From NCBI RefSeq assembly GCF_964340395.1, contig NC_135559.1, positions 12,527,759 through 12,591,758 on the forward strand: DNA of 64,000 nucleotides, written 5' to 3'. The notes under the pieces are model-generated. The model was given only the letters and a program-made list of their open reading frames with translations, searched no databases and was not told the DNA's origin. The position numbers were made by a program, and so were the translations under genes. Source of the DNA: Glandiceps talaboti. Its lineage: Eukaryota > Hemichordata > Enteropneusta > Spengelidae. This document shows, in pieces, positions 40,664-53,561 of this stretch. Every line of letters begins with the position of its first letter. The first letter of the stretch is position 1.

Positions 40664-41512
40664 CTATGTCGATGCTATTTCGACACAGTGGCCGTTCGTT
40701 GTCGGTCCACCCTGTTCAGTCGTATCGCCTCTCAATAACTCGGTCACTGCTGTATCTTTCTGTAACTCGCTAATGTCATTGCCGATACTAATACTGGCTA
40801 CCCTGTCTACCATTTTTCCAAGCATCATATCATCACACACATCATTGTGGTTCAATTCCGCCTGCTGTTCTTCTTCTTCCTCCTCTTCTTCCTCCCGTAT
40901 TCTGTCCTCCCTAATCGCTCCTAATCTCGGGGCGCTGCGAGTCCGGTCTAGCGGAGGACGAAACTTCGATGCTCCGTTCATGATTCTCCGTAGTGGCAGG
41001 GAAGGTTTGTAAGGGTCTTTCCGCTGCCCTAAGTCTCTGCGTTCACGGTCTCGACGCTCCCTTTTGTAGTCGACAAACGACGTTGTAAATACTTGGTACA
41101 GACACAAAGCCATTGCTTTAGCCTTTTCAGCTTTATTACACAGCACCGCATGACACCGTAGCTCGACTGCTTTTCTTTTTAATTCGTGTCGGTATATCCA
41201 CGCGAACACTTTTTGGTTATTACGATCGGCAACGCAGTATGAAATACGATGTAGCAGATAAAACTGGGCGGCAGGGCCTTTCAGTTTGTCGACAAAATCA
41301 AGCTTAAGTCCACGTGACGTAACAGTTATTTTCACTTTTCTCGTCTTTTTACCTTGCCTCGACTTGCGCCAAATTTTCGCCACCGGTTCGTCACAGCAGC
41401 CCTCGCCCTTCGACTGCAATGTAGAGGCGTTGCCGAGATAACTCACTGTATACGACGGATCCTCGGCAGTTATCGTCAGCTGCTGTTTCTTGCGTTTAAA
41501 TATATTGATCAT
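40664..41512 (-). CDS. FAM43: FAM43A/B-like protein with PID/PTB domain
   Basis: An uninterrupted 282-residue reading frame. Residues 1-12 (MINIFKRKKQQL) give a basic start. A phosphotyrosine-interaction (PID/PTB) domain follows at about residues 15-150, with the hallmarks YTVSYLGNA, KGEGC, the YLLHRISYCVAD strand, KVFAWIYRHELK and the closing helix EKAKAMALCLYQVF. After it come a basic Arg-rich stretch, the family motif RTRSAPRLGAIRED, a run of glutamates, and a conserved C-terminal block (SISIGNDISELQ, then TELLRGD). Domain order and motifs match vertebrate FAM43A/FAM43B, which are also largely encoded by one exon. The protein is shorter because it lacks the roughly 50-residue N-terminal extension of FAM43A. 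The family's molecular role is poorly known; PID domains generally bind NPxY-like peptides or phosphoinositides, so a cytoplasmic adaptor is the inference. Just upstream of the ATG the minus strand reads tatttacag then CC, a possible acceptor, so a 5' leader exon may exist. The region is richer in CG than its surroundings. Confidence 0.95.
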   Translation of the reverse strand: MINIFKRKKQQLTITAEDPSYTVSYLGNASTLQSKGEGCCDEPVAKIWRKSRQGKKTRKVKITVTSRGLKLDFVDKLKGPAAQFYLLHRISYCVADRNNQKVFAWIYRHELKRKAVELRCHAVLCNKAEKAKAMALCLYQVFTTSFVDYKRERRDRERRDLGQRKDPYKPSLPLRRIMNGASKFRPPLDRTRSAPRLGAIREDRIREEEEEEEEEQQAELNHNDVCDDMMLGKMVDRVASISIGNDISELQKDTAVTELLRGDTTEQGGPTTNGHCVEIAST

Positions 41513-42800
41513 GGCTGTAAATATATATGTTTACCGTCAGCTGTGGTGTCTGGCCTATGCCTTTTTCAAAGGCCGCTTTCTCCGTGTATTGTAATGATCT
41601 GGCGTGCCACTCCTATGTACACAATAGGGGCAGTGCGAATAGCTGGGCAGTTTTCAACTGAACCCCGTCGACTGGACGTCTCAGCACGGTGCCAGCCAGG
41701 AACAGCGATATCTTCACCGGGAAGAGTGAGTCTTGATCCCGTACTATCACAATATCATCACTGTAGACTTAGACCACATACCGGCTGCCGTCAGTCCTGC
41801 GGTAACTTACAGTTCGCTTGTCATCGCTTTTATGAAGATGTATGCAGTCTGTGCGTTGTGAAATCGTTGGTCGGTCATGTGATCACGTGACTCACGTTCC
41901 GAAAGTTGATTGGTTTAGAAGCGGTAAATAGAATTCATTATCACATTTTACAATAGTTTATAACACATTCGCTGCACAAAAGCTTCTAATACATAATCCC
42001 GACTCCCACTGCGGAAAATTGTTTCCGTCCACCATCAAAAGTATTGTAAGAGAATTATTTTGATGGCCTAAGGGAATAAATTATTTTTCAAAATAAACAG
42101 CGCCTCGACTAGCAATCGACATCAATACAGTTTGGTGACCTGATCGAAGACCACAGTCGTTACTGATTACCATAGTAACCAAATCGTTACCATCGATCGT
42201 CCCAAATTACACTATTCCGGTTTCTTTTGCTTTTTTTCAACTCAACAGCACATCTAATTACATGTTACACACTAATCTAAAACTATACACCGTCAGAAGC
42301 GTGGTCTAGAATGATTTACTTGTGCGTTACATCACGTTACATGTGAAATATTTTAGGGAACCACACGTAAGAGATACCTTTGATCTTTGCGTAATGAGCT
42401 CGTTAGCGAACTATATATTTGATAATCTGTTAAAATAAAACTTGGCATACATGTTGACAACTGAAAATGTTAAAAACAAAATAATCAATGCCATGTTTCC
42501 TTTCTGGGGAAGTACGTGAATTGTAAATGTACAACGGATAACTAAGACTCTAGACTCGTAGCTAGCTCCCCTTCTTTCTCTATGTTCTTATTTGATTTAG
42601 TTCGTGCTGTTACTGCTGTCACCAACACTGGCATTTTATACCATCAATAGTATCATCGCCTTCATCACTACCGCCATCTGTTTTTTTATTACTGTAACTA
42701 TCATGTGAGTAATCTCTATCCTCTCATCTCTTCCTTAACTCTCTGACACCACCACCCCCCTGTGTCTGTATCACACATCATCTTTTTACTCCCTTTTCTC
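41513..42800 (-). promoter_or_regulatory. FAM43 upstream region
   Basis: The 5' flank of the FAM43-like gene on the minus strand. The first 400 bases (to about 41900) are comparatively CG-rich and then give way to ordinary AT-rich DNA, as expected for a promoter. A possible 3' splice site (tttacag) lies 2 bases before the start codon. No clear TATA box was identified. The plus-strand ORF across 41354-41890 is a shadow of the GC-rich composition. Beyond 41900 nothing is recognised. Confidence 0.4.
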
Positions 42801-42811
42801 TCATTTTGTGA

Positions 42812-43090
<279 letters not shown>

Positions 43091-43329
43091 GTTATAAAGA
43101 ATACTTCAGTAGAATCAACGACTTTTACCTTTGGCAATTATCAGGCTATATAGTAAAATCATAGATGACAGTTCATTGATATAACTAAAGCTGTACCATT
43201 CATCATATGACCTAGTTTGGCATGACAGCGACTGAGCCTATGTGGTAATTTTCAAAGGGTTTATTAAAGATAATCTAAGTGCCTTCTGGTGTTTTCTATT
43301 GATCATGTCACAATACCAGGTAGGATTTT

Positions 43330-43710
43330 AAAGTGGCCATAAGGATGACAAGTGGATATTTATTTTGGACATTTTACATTGTAGTCATAAAAGAAATATC
43401 TTTAGTACGTTTTCCTTCTTGGAAAATCAATGTGAAACAACAACATAAAACAAATCCTTGTTGTAACTCAACACATTGCAAACATTAAAAACGAAAAGAA
43501 TGTGTAAAATGTTTGTTATGTACATACAATAACAAACTTTTCAGACACTTTCTAGCTTTTTGCAATTTACTGAGTTACAAACAAGGGCACATTGTTTTTT
43601 TCAAGTAGGAAAACATCTAGTAAAGTTGTTTTATGAATTAAAAAAATAACATATAAATAAATACTAAAAAATCATAAATAAATACTAATTTTTCATCCAT
43701 ATGGCCATAT
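43330..43710. mobile_element. Foldback element, copy 2
   Basis: Same family as 37650-38010: begins aagtggccataaggatgaca, has acgttttccttcttggaaaa, a near-palindromic centre (gttatgtacatacaataac), then tttttcaagtaggaaaac, and ends ttcatccatatggccatat. Confidence 0.75.
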
Positions 43711-43873
43711 GAAGATCGGTATTTGACTATATGTAGTAAGGATATCCAACCACCACAGCCAGGGGTATACATTACACAAACGAAAGAAAGCTGTCAAAAT
43801 TACTATGTATATGTAAATGGTGATTATTTTTCAAACGTACAACTGAAAGGGGATGTCCCCCTTCCCCTGGTGA

Positions 43874-44230
43874 GACCTAACAAAAAAAATTGTGGTTCCG
43901 ATTACGCTCAGTTTTAGAATAGGTAGGGTAGGCAGATTTTTTATTTTATAATTATATATTTTTTCATATGTGAGTGTCTAGTTCAGGTAGTTATGTTTTC
44001 CGTTGGTCTCCATATGGTCTCTGTGTTATTGGTTTCTTCTCATCAGATGTACAGCCATTAGATTGGAAGAACAGTTGCATATTGTCTTTTTCAGTTGATG
44101 TCAGTTTCCGCACCCACTATTTCTTTCGCGATTTTATTTTTTTTTTCTCGAATACGTAAAAAAAGTTTAGGGTCGGCGTGAAAAACTAGTTGGGGTCAGG
44201 TAACCAGAACAAGCATTTTTTTCTAGGCCT
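43874..44230. mobile_element. Inverted-repeat (MITE-like) transposon, copy 2
   Basis: Starts agacctaac then A-run and attgtggttccgattacgct; ends ggggtcaggtaaccagaaca and tttttttctaggcct. It is copy 1 (5193-5582) in the opposite orientation. Confidence 0.7.
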
Positions 44231-45420
44231 GAGCTCACTTTTTGGGAAAATATGGCAATTTAATGCGTACAATTTCAAATGATATACATTATTGAAAGCC
44301 ATAGAGTTCTTGAATATTGCCTCCACTACCCTAATTTGGTTTTCCGTACATTATTACATGACTATGCCATCTTCATTTTAATCTATAAAGAGGTATATAT
44401 GCACATTCGCTTGGCAATTGACTGCCTCATAATTAAATGTATGGTAGGTAAATGAAGTGAACCCGTTTTGCCAACGTACAAGGTAAACGACTGCTCCTAT
44501 GACCTAAGTTTGTTCGATCGATATACATATATATGCACAAACACATTTTCATGACAGTCACCCGCCCCATAATAAGCTATATTACTGTGGTATGAAATTA
44601 TTCAAATGTACTGGGTAAACGACCATCCCCGGGGTTTGATTAAAAGTATTAGCAAAATATTTTAAGCGCCCCCCCCCCTTTTACATCTCCATTTTTTTCG
44701 TACCCATCATCCCCCCACAGTAAATTATGCTCGTTACCTTATCATCTACAGTCAAAGATGTAGACTTTCTGAATTGGAAGTTATGTCATTTTTATGTCTC
44801 CAGATCGAAACTGTCTGTGTACGTGACAAACTATAAAAACGAAAGAACTAACAACACGTGACTTGTGTGCATATCATTATACTATCTGTCAAGTCAAATT
44901 TCACCTTTCGATTTTCCTGAAAAAAAAGGTCAAAGACCCTGGAACTATATGTAAGTCTATCACCCTTTTTAGATTTAAAGAAACATTTTTTTTCAACGTG
45001 CCTTGACGACGCCATCCTCGACTCGGCAAAATAGTCATATGTCTCACATGCAGATTACATTTTCCCTCAAGACTTGTTTCGCGTGAGCGGAAAACACAAC
45101 TCTGATTACCATGGCAACAACGATATACCCATTCCCTGTAGACCGTGTGTTATTTGCTACGTTATCAGCAAAGTTAGCTTGCAATGAATAATGTAGTTTT
45201 CTTATCAGCAACGATCGATGTCAACAGCATTCGAAGAGTTATATGTTTACAGTCGCTAAGCTCTTCACCTTACGTTAATAAATTAGATCGGTAACCATGG
45301 AAACAAAAGTAAGAATATGATACGATCAAATTGCAGGATACCTATTACAAAGTCGATTCAATGTGTCTTAATCATTTCTTCTTATATTTAATTTCACATT
45401 GTATTTATTCATTGTGATAT
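44231..45420. other. No gene recognised
   Basis: AT-rich sequence with a poly-C tract near 44671-44680; no supported gene. Confidence 0.45.
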
Positions 45421-45429
45421 GTATTTATC

Positions 45430-45466
45430 CGCCTGTCTGTCTGTCAGTCAGTCAGTCAGTCAGTTA

Positions 45467-45504
<38 letters not shown>

Positions 45505-45817
45505 TAGTGTGCCGGTCAATGTGTATTTCCGTCTGTCCGTCTATGTATGTATGTATGTATGTATGTATGTATGTATGTATGTATGTATGTATGTATGTAT
45601 GTATGTATGTATGTGTGTATGTATGTATGTATGTATGTATGTATGTATGTATGTATGTATACAGAGAGAAGAGAGAACTAAATAGATGGATAGATAGATA
45701 GATACATAGTTTGCATACATACATACATACATACATACATACATACATACATACATACATACATACATACATACATACATACATACATACATACATACAT
45801 ACATACATACATACATA
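45430..45817. repeat. Opposed (ATGT)n and (ATAC)n arrays
   Basis: A TCTG/TCAG tract (45430-45500) is followed by about 30 ATGT units (45541-45660), a 52-base spacer with gatagatagata, and about 26 ATAC units (45713-45817). The two long arrays are reverse complements of each other. Confidence 0.95.
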
Positions 45818-48110
45818 GGAGGTTTGTGGCTTACGACGTTGCAGTTACCTGTGCGTCCAGATGTGTATACATGTAACTCTACCCGCAGACCATACAAACT
45901 ATTACCTTCGTTTAGCTAGCCGGTGGGTGTTTTTCTGATCTTTTGAAATCATCGTCCTTCCTTTTAAAAAAATGCACGCACATCGACATTTTTATGTCCC
46001 AAGGCGTACGTCATTGTCGTAAACTGACAATTCACAATGGCAAATAAACTTTCGATGCCTTCTGTTTACTGTTCTATATACTGAAATAACACACCTACAC
46101 AAACACCGTCCTCGGTGCTGTGAGGTAAACAAGAATTTTTCAATAAATTCAGAAGACTTAGTGTTAGATGAACGATAAACATTACCGGTATAATTTTTCT
46201 TGTTCTAATTAATGAAGAAACGACCACATCTCTGAGAAAAATTACACCGATCATAACGATTCTGACACGTGTTTGTCATGCTTGTCTGAGTCTTGCGTTG
46301 CGTTGCCTGAAAAACGTGTTGGCAAGATGTAAATCAATGGAGAGTTCATTTACCCCTGTTATTTGCGGACGGATGACTAATCGTACGGATCATTTTGTCG
46401 TTTCAGTCGGCCCTGAAAGTCATTCTGTTCACAGAATGTCTGAGTGCTAATGATCCGGGTCAGGGATACCTTTGGCGAAGAAAACAACACGTACGTGACG
46501 GGATGCGTCTTATACGGGTACCGTGCATTCATTCATTGTTTGTCTGACACGGTGAAGACGTACACAGTATTGTGAACAAGAACGTATACGTACTAATCTT
46601 ATATTTCCTGTATGACATTTCGATTACCCTCAACAAAGCTGATGATTGAAAATTTGGGTTCAGTGTCTCCTGACCGCAGTTCTGAAATAGCGTAATAATC
46701 GATTTGCCGCAAAGTTTATATATGTCTTCACCAACCACGCCAACCACGGAATATTCTTCTCGCTCTGGCTTGTGTGTTTACTGCCAGTAAAATTTAATTG
46801 TCCGTAAAGTAGTTCAAATTCAATTGTGTCAAGTGCCCGTGACCATTCTGTTAAGTGTCAATATAAAGTCTTCTACACCAGTGATATGAAATAAATCACT
46901 TCTATGTGTGTATATGTGGTTTTTAGTACTAAGGGAACGCGCAGAATATATGGCGGGGGTGAGGAGAAAATGGGGTCCCACGAAAAATGAAGGTGAGAAG
47001 GGCCTTGGAAATTCTGATGGTCTGAATGGGGGGGGGGGGTTTACGAAACTTTTTGCTCATGGTTGTTACCCAAATTTAACCCCAAGAGCAACTGCTTACC
47101 AATATACATTTGCAAAGTTTCTTGCGGCTTTACCGGAATAACTTCTTAAACCTAGGTTACAGCCCAATTTGCGATCTCTCCCTGCAGAGCCCATAAAATC
47201 TATTTGCAGAAATGTCTTACTGTGTATGGACGCTGTTACAGTGTCCTGTACATCTCCAGAGAGCGGGACCCAGAGGAAATGTACCTCCTTCCCCGATGGA
47301 GGCTACGAAAATTTGTGGGTTAGTTTGTGGGAGTGAAAAATCTCGAAGGGGGCTGCGAAAAAAATGTTCTCCTCAGGTCCACCCCTGCAGTAAATTCTGC
47401 ATGTTCCCTAAGAATCTGTAAGTTTTGTACCACACAACAGTGATATGTGTATTCGGTGAACGCCCATTATCACTTGTAAGAGTATATTACTATATATTAC
47501 CTCTTCAAAAATAACCTATAAACAAACACAGCAACCTTCATCTTACAGTTGCCATAAAAAGGTCTGATGGTTTATCGACATTGTGTTTTGTTTTACGACA
47601 GTGTCCCCAATCTTGCTTCTAAGGCAGCCATCATTATTTACACCTGGGGTAGGAGGATTAGATGATGAAGAACCGTCGAAAATTTAAGTAAACCCCCTGT
47701 TCCGGTCACAAAGTGTGAGTACCCCCTCCCGTTCGGCAAACTGTTTTTGAGTGACCCCTTCCCCGAAACTCTTACATTTGCCAATTTCTTAGTCCAGTAA
47801 CTAAACTTGGTATAATCGGATAGAGTGGAAAGCCACATATGTCCCTATATGATCAGCACTGATATACTGGGCAATAAAGTACGCAGTCAAGCCGTATTGT
47901 GACGTTAGGAAATACCCTTTATGTTACTTCATATTATGCTATTAGACAAGACCCCTTAATTTTCTAATATCGATTCAACAGCGGTTGAAAAACTGTGATT
48001 GTGCCTGAAAACAATGGCTCCTATCCTATGCTCTAGATCATCAACGCAAAGAGTCGGCCAATCCGACCCCTACTGTGTGTATTCAAATCACAAAAAATTA
48101 TTCAAAATAT
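45818..48110. other. No gene recognised
   Basis: Contains G-rich and C-rich short patches (47027-47038, 47690-47770) but no supported gene. Confidence 0.45.
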
Positions 48111-48676
48111 TTTTGCATGACCCACTTTCCTTTCCTCAATTTTCTACTTTTCTAGAACATTCACTCACTTAAATGCACACTCTGAACCCCTTCCTTTTTA
48201 ACCAACTTAATGTTCTAAATATCTTTCAACTCAGTAGATTTTACTCCCGTATTTTTGTTTTTGATCTTAGAAATAACCGTTATCCCCACAATATAGAAAA
48301 CTATTTTGACCGTCCAATTCATATATATCAAATCCGTTCAGCTGCCAGTGGTAACTTCCGTCCACCATCAACAAAATTTAATATTACCCAACATGATTTA
48401 AAATATGCTGCGACAAAGCGTCCCATTATCGATTTGAAATGTAGAAAAATGTACGGGCCATGGACAAGACTATTTCCATGGTCCACATCAGATAAAAATT
48501 GTCTATTTCTTTTGTATTCATTTTGTATATTTGCATCATATGTTTCTTTGAAAGTGTAGCTTATTTTTGTTATCTGGTGAACTGAATTTCATTCATTCAT
48601 TCATTCATTCATTCATTCATTCATTCATTCATTCATTCATTCATTCATTCATTCATTCATTCATTCATTCATTCAT
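48111..48676 (+). mobile_element. 3' end of a LINE with (ATTC)n tail
   Basis: The frame NPFLFNQLNVLNIFQLSRFY, then FVFDLRNNRYPHNIENYF and IYQIRSAASGNFRPP, matches the C-terminal region of the LINE at 12750-13000 (LHHLKFLDIHKLCKFHAC-like, FIFDLQTNRY). Both share a late WTRL motif. The element ends in about 22 ATTC units (48588-48676), which look like its 3' tail. The RT domain is absent. Confidence 0.7.
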
Positions 48677-50752
48677 ACTGCCACCCCCTCAATGTATGTG
48701 GGATTCTTGAGTGATCCTCACCACAAGTCCTCCGAGCCCCCTAGCCATAAATAATGATGGCTCCCTAAGATACCCAATTTCTTGTTCTATTTTCATACGT
48801 CGACTCACACGGGGCTATTTCCAAAACAAATATAAACTCATAAACTCTGTCATGTTCTTATCATTTACCCAAGTGTCTTCTTCATTGGGTACTTTTCAAT
48901 TTCATTTCGATAGAATCACAGACCTATCACGCGATCCGCAGTGATCAAACACCACAGACTCTATACAATATGTTATTAGCAATACAATTTGTAAATATGC
49001 ACTGTGTGTACATGACGAGTCGCATTAATTTCAATATAGTAACAGATTGGAAAAAAAAAGATTAAAGTATGCAGTCTAGAGCTTATTAGTATCAAATATA
49101 GCAAAGCTTACATTCCTTTCTAATTCACTTCTTCATTTTAACGAGTCTCTCACGTTGAAGTGGGTAATTTCAACTTAAACACTGATTCCATGGCCCCCGC
49201 CTCCGCCCTGATCGAAAATTTCAATTCTCTGTTCCGAGGTCAATAATACAGTAGGTAATCTTCTATGATTACGCTGGAATATAATACGTTAATAGGCTTT
49301 ATACCTAATACTCTCACACTCGTCACGATTCTAGTCGCCGGCACAATTTCTGTGACCTGGGAATTACGCTATTAGGCTAAGACTTGACACGTCGTTTCCT
49401 CTATCGTAAAGCGCGGCAGGTTTTCCAGTTCACATTTCTAGACAGAATTTTATTCAGTGTAATTTTTTAGGTCAACTTTGCAGGACAATGAACTGACAGT
49501 CAATATATATTCAATGAGTATCTACTACCAGTAAGCTAGGGATGCTAGTTAGGGATAGGATTGGAGTCAGATTCCCCTAGTATAGTACTGATGGTTTCCT
49601 CTGATCTGTAGTGGGTGGACAACGTTTTTCAACTTATAGCCCACTCATAGCCAATTTTACTATCGATATGTTGAAGATGCAAAACACTAACATTTTACGC
49701 CATTCCTTCTCAGCTTCTACAAAACATTTTCCCAAGAAGTCTAGAATAATTTAATTGAAGTATAAATTTTCACTTGCGTCAAAAACTTATAAACTCAGTT
49801 TCTGCTAATGTCAATTTCATGTCGGATTAATATTTCCCCCTCCCCACGACTCCATCCCTCCCTTTTGCATATACAGAACAATACATTTACTTTTTTAGCG
49901 GACACTTAAAATACTTTTTGATTTCCAAGTGTAATTATTTTTGTCAATTTTACAATAGGGAATATTTGCGAAGTCACGCGCGGGAATTTACTTTTCCCTT
50001 TATGTTATTTTCTTGCAATGAAATATACCATATGTAACCTATATGTCCGTCGTATCCCACAACATTTATAAATCTATACATCTCCTTAAGATGAAAAGGA
50101 CCGCTATTTCTAAATGTGTATATGTTGTGTCATTGGTATCGGCGTCAATTTCCATAGCCCGCAGGCAAGAATAATATTCAAATTGACTATTTTGTGTATT
50201 GCTATGTATACCGGGAAAGAAATGATACTACGGGGTGCCGGTTCTACGTTATCAAATTCAGCAACCACTCTTCTCCAACCTTCCACACTTCTCTCTGAAT
50301 CATTCTCTGCAATATACAGAATTCATAGCGTAACAAAATACTGTCAAATCTTTAAAGATCAGCACTTGTGGTGGAATGATAAACTGCATACGAGACGATA
50401 TATGTGGTATGAATTGGAACATAGACTTTATTTATCAAAGCCCTGAAACCTCACGGCTTCACCCCAAGGCCAGAGCCAGAAGCCGAGTGTCTTAAATTTT
50501 ACAAATCACTTTTCATACAGGAAAACTTGGAATGTCTATTGTCTAAACATAACTATATGTAAATTACGTGAAGGACGCTTAGGTCCGTGAATTCGAAACA
50601 ATAGGGCGCCTTGATTGTTTTCCAGACATAGGTAGCGTCATGACAGTACTGTACATTATTTCTTCCGGATAATTGCTTTCAATTACCCTGAGGTTCAGTT
50701 GCTTTCCCTACACTTTATTTCACCTCAGACAATTAAGAAGTCTGTGATTTCA
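48677..50752. other. No gene recognised
   Basis: Mixed AT-rich DNA. The 110-codon ORF at 50114-50446 has no recognised domain. Confidence 0.4.
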
Positions 50753-50830
50753 CTAGTATAATAGGATTACGTTATGGGTTTTTATAGCCGAACAGAAAAA
50801 AAAAGTATTTGGATGTCGTCGAAATATGGG

Positions 50831-51014
50831 TGCTAATCTTACAAGCCCCGTAAAAGCACGATATTCAAGACCCATACCAGACGGTGTAAAATTATTCATT
50901 GCGATGTACAAATGTACATATAAAGCCAGTGTTCGGAGTCGTGGCATGGATTTTGCTGTCGCCAGAGCCGTGTAAACCAATACACGATGTAATTTATCAA
51001 TTTCATTGGCTTCC
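50831..51014 (-). other. Weak exon candidate
   Basis: A minus-strand open stretch between a possible acceptor (tcgactcag, ending near 51015) and a possible donor (gggctt|gtaaga, near 50831). It reads EANEIDKLHRVLVYTALATA, then SMPRLRTLALYVHLYIAMNN and GMGLEYRAFTGL. The amino-acid mix looks protein-like and codon use is unremarkable. No neighbouring exon or known domain supports it. Confidence 0.2.
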
Positions 51015-51432
51015 ACTGAGTCGATGGCAGATTAGATAAACCCTGGATTGGACTGAAAGCAATTTAACATATATGACGCGCGTCTAAAAATGTCCTTTTA
51101 CCTGGAACCCAAATACAATACTAATAACTGTACCATTGGATCGATCGTTTACCAGCACTTTTTTCCCCTGTACTTCAATACCTGAAATATACTAGTATGC
51201 CAGTTTGTCTAATATGGCTTAGCAGCGACACGATTCCTTAAACTGCCTGTGCAAGTAAAATATATTACATTAATATTTTATACTTGTACTACTCCAGACA
51301 GGTATTTATGTCGAGGCAGTATGGCGCCCTTCAGGATTAAGACGCAGTGTTTACGAATATGATGAAATTTAAACCTTGCTTGAATATAATCTAGGTAGAA
51401 GTTATAAATCACTGTTTCTGCTTTGTTTTGTG

Positions 51433-51433
<1 letters not shown>

Positions 51434-51511
<78 letters not shown>
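51434..51511. repeat. (TA)n microsatellite
   Basis: About 39 perfect TA dinucleotides. Confidence 0.95.
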
Positions 51512-51512
<1 letters not shown>

Positions 51513-51567
51513 CTCGGTGAGTATCAATCTGCTAAGACAGTGCTCTATACCGCAGTGGCAGAGCGTA

Positions 51568-51595
51568 ATAGTTTTGGTAGTACTACCAAAACTAT
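51568..51595. repeat. 28-bp perfect palindrome
   Basis: Centre ttttggtagtactaccaaaa, perfect and loop-free, extended by atag and ctat on its two sides. A short TA run follows directly. Confidence 0.9.
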
Positions 51596-51611
51596 ATATA
51601 TATATCACTTT

Positions 51612-53561
51612 GCAATGGATATGTGATACGTGAAAATGAAGCTCACATCAAGCTGTAGTCGTCGCTGGCGGAGTACTTTCTGGACGTCAGCAATCGAAAA
51701 TGTGGCCCTATGTGAGTTTCCTGTGACATGACGTTGACTGAGATTGTTGTATTACCTGCTGACGTCCTCAATAACTTATAATGAAACCCTTGTTTACCCG
51801 TAGTAATATATTTTGCCAATTTGAAAAATCGTGTTCAGTTTGTTCATGAGCTTTTATACTTGCCTTTTCCAACGTAGAAGGCGCTGTTTATGTTTCTCGT
51901 GATTGCCACCACCTATTAGATAAATCTTATACCTAGTGGCGGTTTAGTAATTCAATCCAGTCTGGGGTAAATCTGTTTATTTTGACACAAAATAGAACAA
52001 AAATGATGGAAATTTTTAGGAATCTTTTCAGTAATTACAAGGGGAAGGTCCCGGGGGAATAGGGGGGGGGTCATTTTTTACAATTTGGTTCTCGGGGAGG
52101 GTCGTATTTCAGAAAATGGAAATTAAGGGAGGGTCACGTTTTACTTTGACCCAGTTTGTTATCTAACTTTTGATCTGATCCCACTGCTAAAGTTTCGACG
52201 TTAGTATCAATCCTGTAAGTCTGTCGTAACTCAAACAAAAAAATATTTTCTACATTGTGTTACTGAAGGCCCTGTGCTATATTGCCATATTACATTATGT
52301 TTATTTTTAAAATTCACGAGTCACGCGTGTGTGCACCGTACGTCGTATCAATAAGCGTTCATGTCACGATTAAACGGTGAGTTTCAACTATCATGCATAT
52401 CAGCAACTACTTTTTGCATTAACTTTTTTTGACAACGATATCACGTAGATGTCATTAGATGACTATTGATTCGCTGATGTCTGTTTACAAACTTGATAAA
52501 CAATTTTTAACAGTATCTACCATGCTTCATATACATTTATATGCCCAGTCTGTGCACGGTTCACAGGTGGTTTTTAGGTGGTTTGCATGCACTTGTTGCA
52601 ACAGCGCCATCATTCGATTTCATATCCAAATGTAAATTTCTTTCGTTTTCATTGCTCGAATTCGGACTAAACTTGGTTGATAATTCAACAAGGAAACATC
52701 GAAATGTGTCCTTCTTCAAATATTGTTATTATGAAAAACTCATGAAACCGGTAAAAACTTATATTTATCATCGACAAAAATGTTGACATATATGGACACA
52801 GATAACGATACGTGTCTTGCTTGTAGACCGTGACGACGTACAAGGAAGTTGAACACAGGTTCTAAATCTAATAAACTATCGCATTCTACGAATTTATTCA
52901 TGCGTAATCTGGTCTACCAATGATAAGATAAGATAAAAATGTCTGTAGGTTGGTTACAATCTACTGTTCGTCCTTCAAATGATTGATTGGTTTGCTCACG
53001 GAGCGGAGGTAGGAAGGACTACCTCCTTGGTTTGCCTCAAAACTATGCGATTTTTGTTTCGTTCGACTCCGAGCGCTTGTAAGCCTTCAAACCAACTTCA
53101 TTTTCGTATCGATTCTGGGATCGTTAAATACTAAAATACTAGTACTTATTCATAATAACACCTCGCGTCGTCTAGAACGTTGTTGGTGTTGTAATTTCTA
53201 TATATGCCCTTCGCAAATGCTTTGTTGGTGAATACTGACGCAAAAGTCCTCCGTGATAGTATGCATGCAAGGTGTGCCCTCAAGCGCATACGACCCGTGC
53301 ACATTAAATTTGCATATGAAAAGAGTGTCAACAACACGCCCGTGTACCGTACAGGTTGAGGTCACACAACTCATATCGATAAAGAGTTGATGGGCTCTAT
53401 GCACCGTGGTGCTACTGTTCTTATCCGTTACGCCATTTTCCTCGTAGTGGACAGCTAGACTAGACGGTCAGATAATTACAGACTCAGGACCCTACTTTGC
53501 GTGCTTCTGGTAGTGAATAACACACTGAGTCGCGAAATTACCCGATTTTAAAAGCGGGAAT
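51612..53561. other. No gene recognised; upstream flank of CH-domain gene
   Basis: It includes G-rich sequence at 52030-52150 and the presumed promoter and 5' UTR of the filamin-like gene in the last few hundred bases. No TATA box was identified with confidence. Confidence 0.4.

Noticed and set aside
41354-41890. 178-codon plus-strand ORF
   Set aside because: It is antisense to the N-terminal half of the FAM43-like gene and its CG-rich promoter, with no domain.
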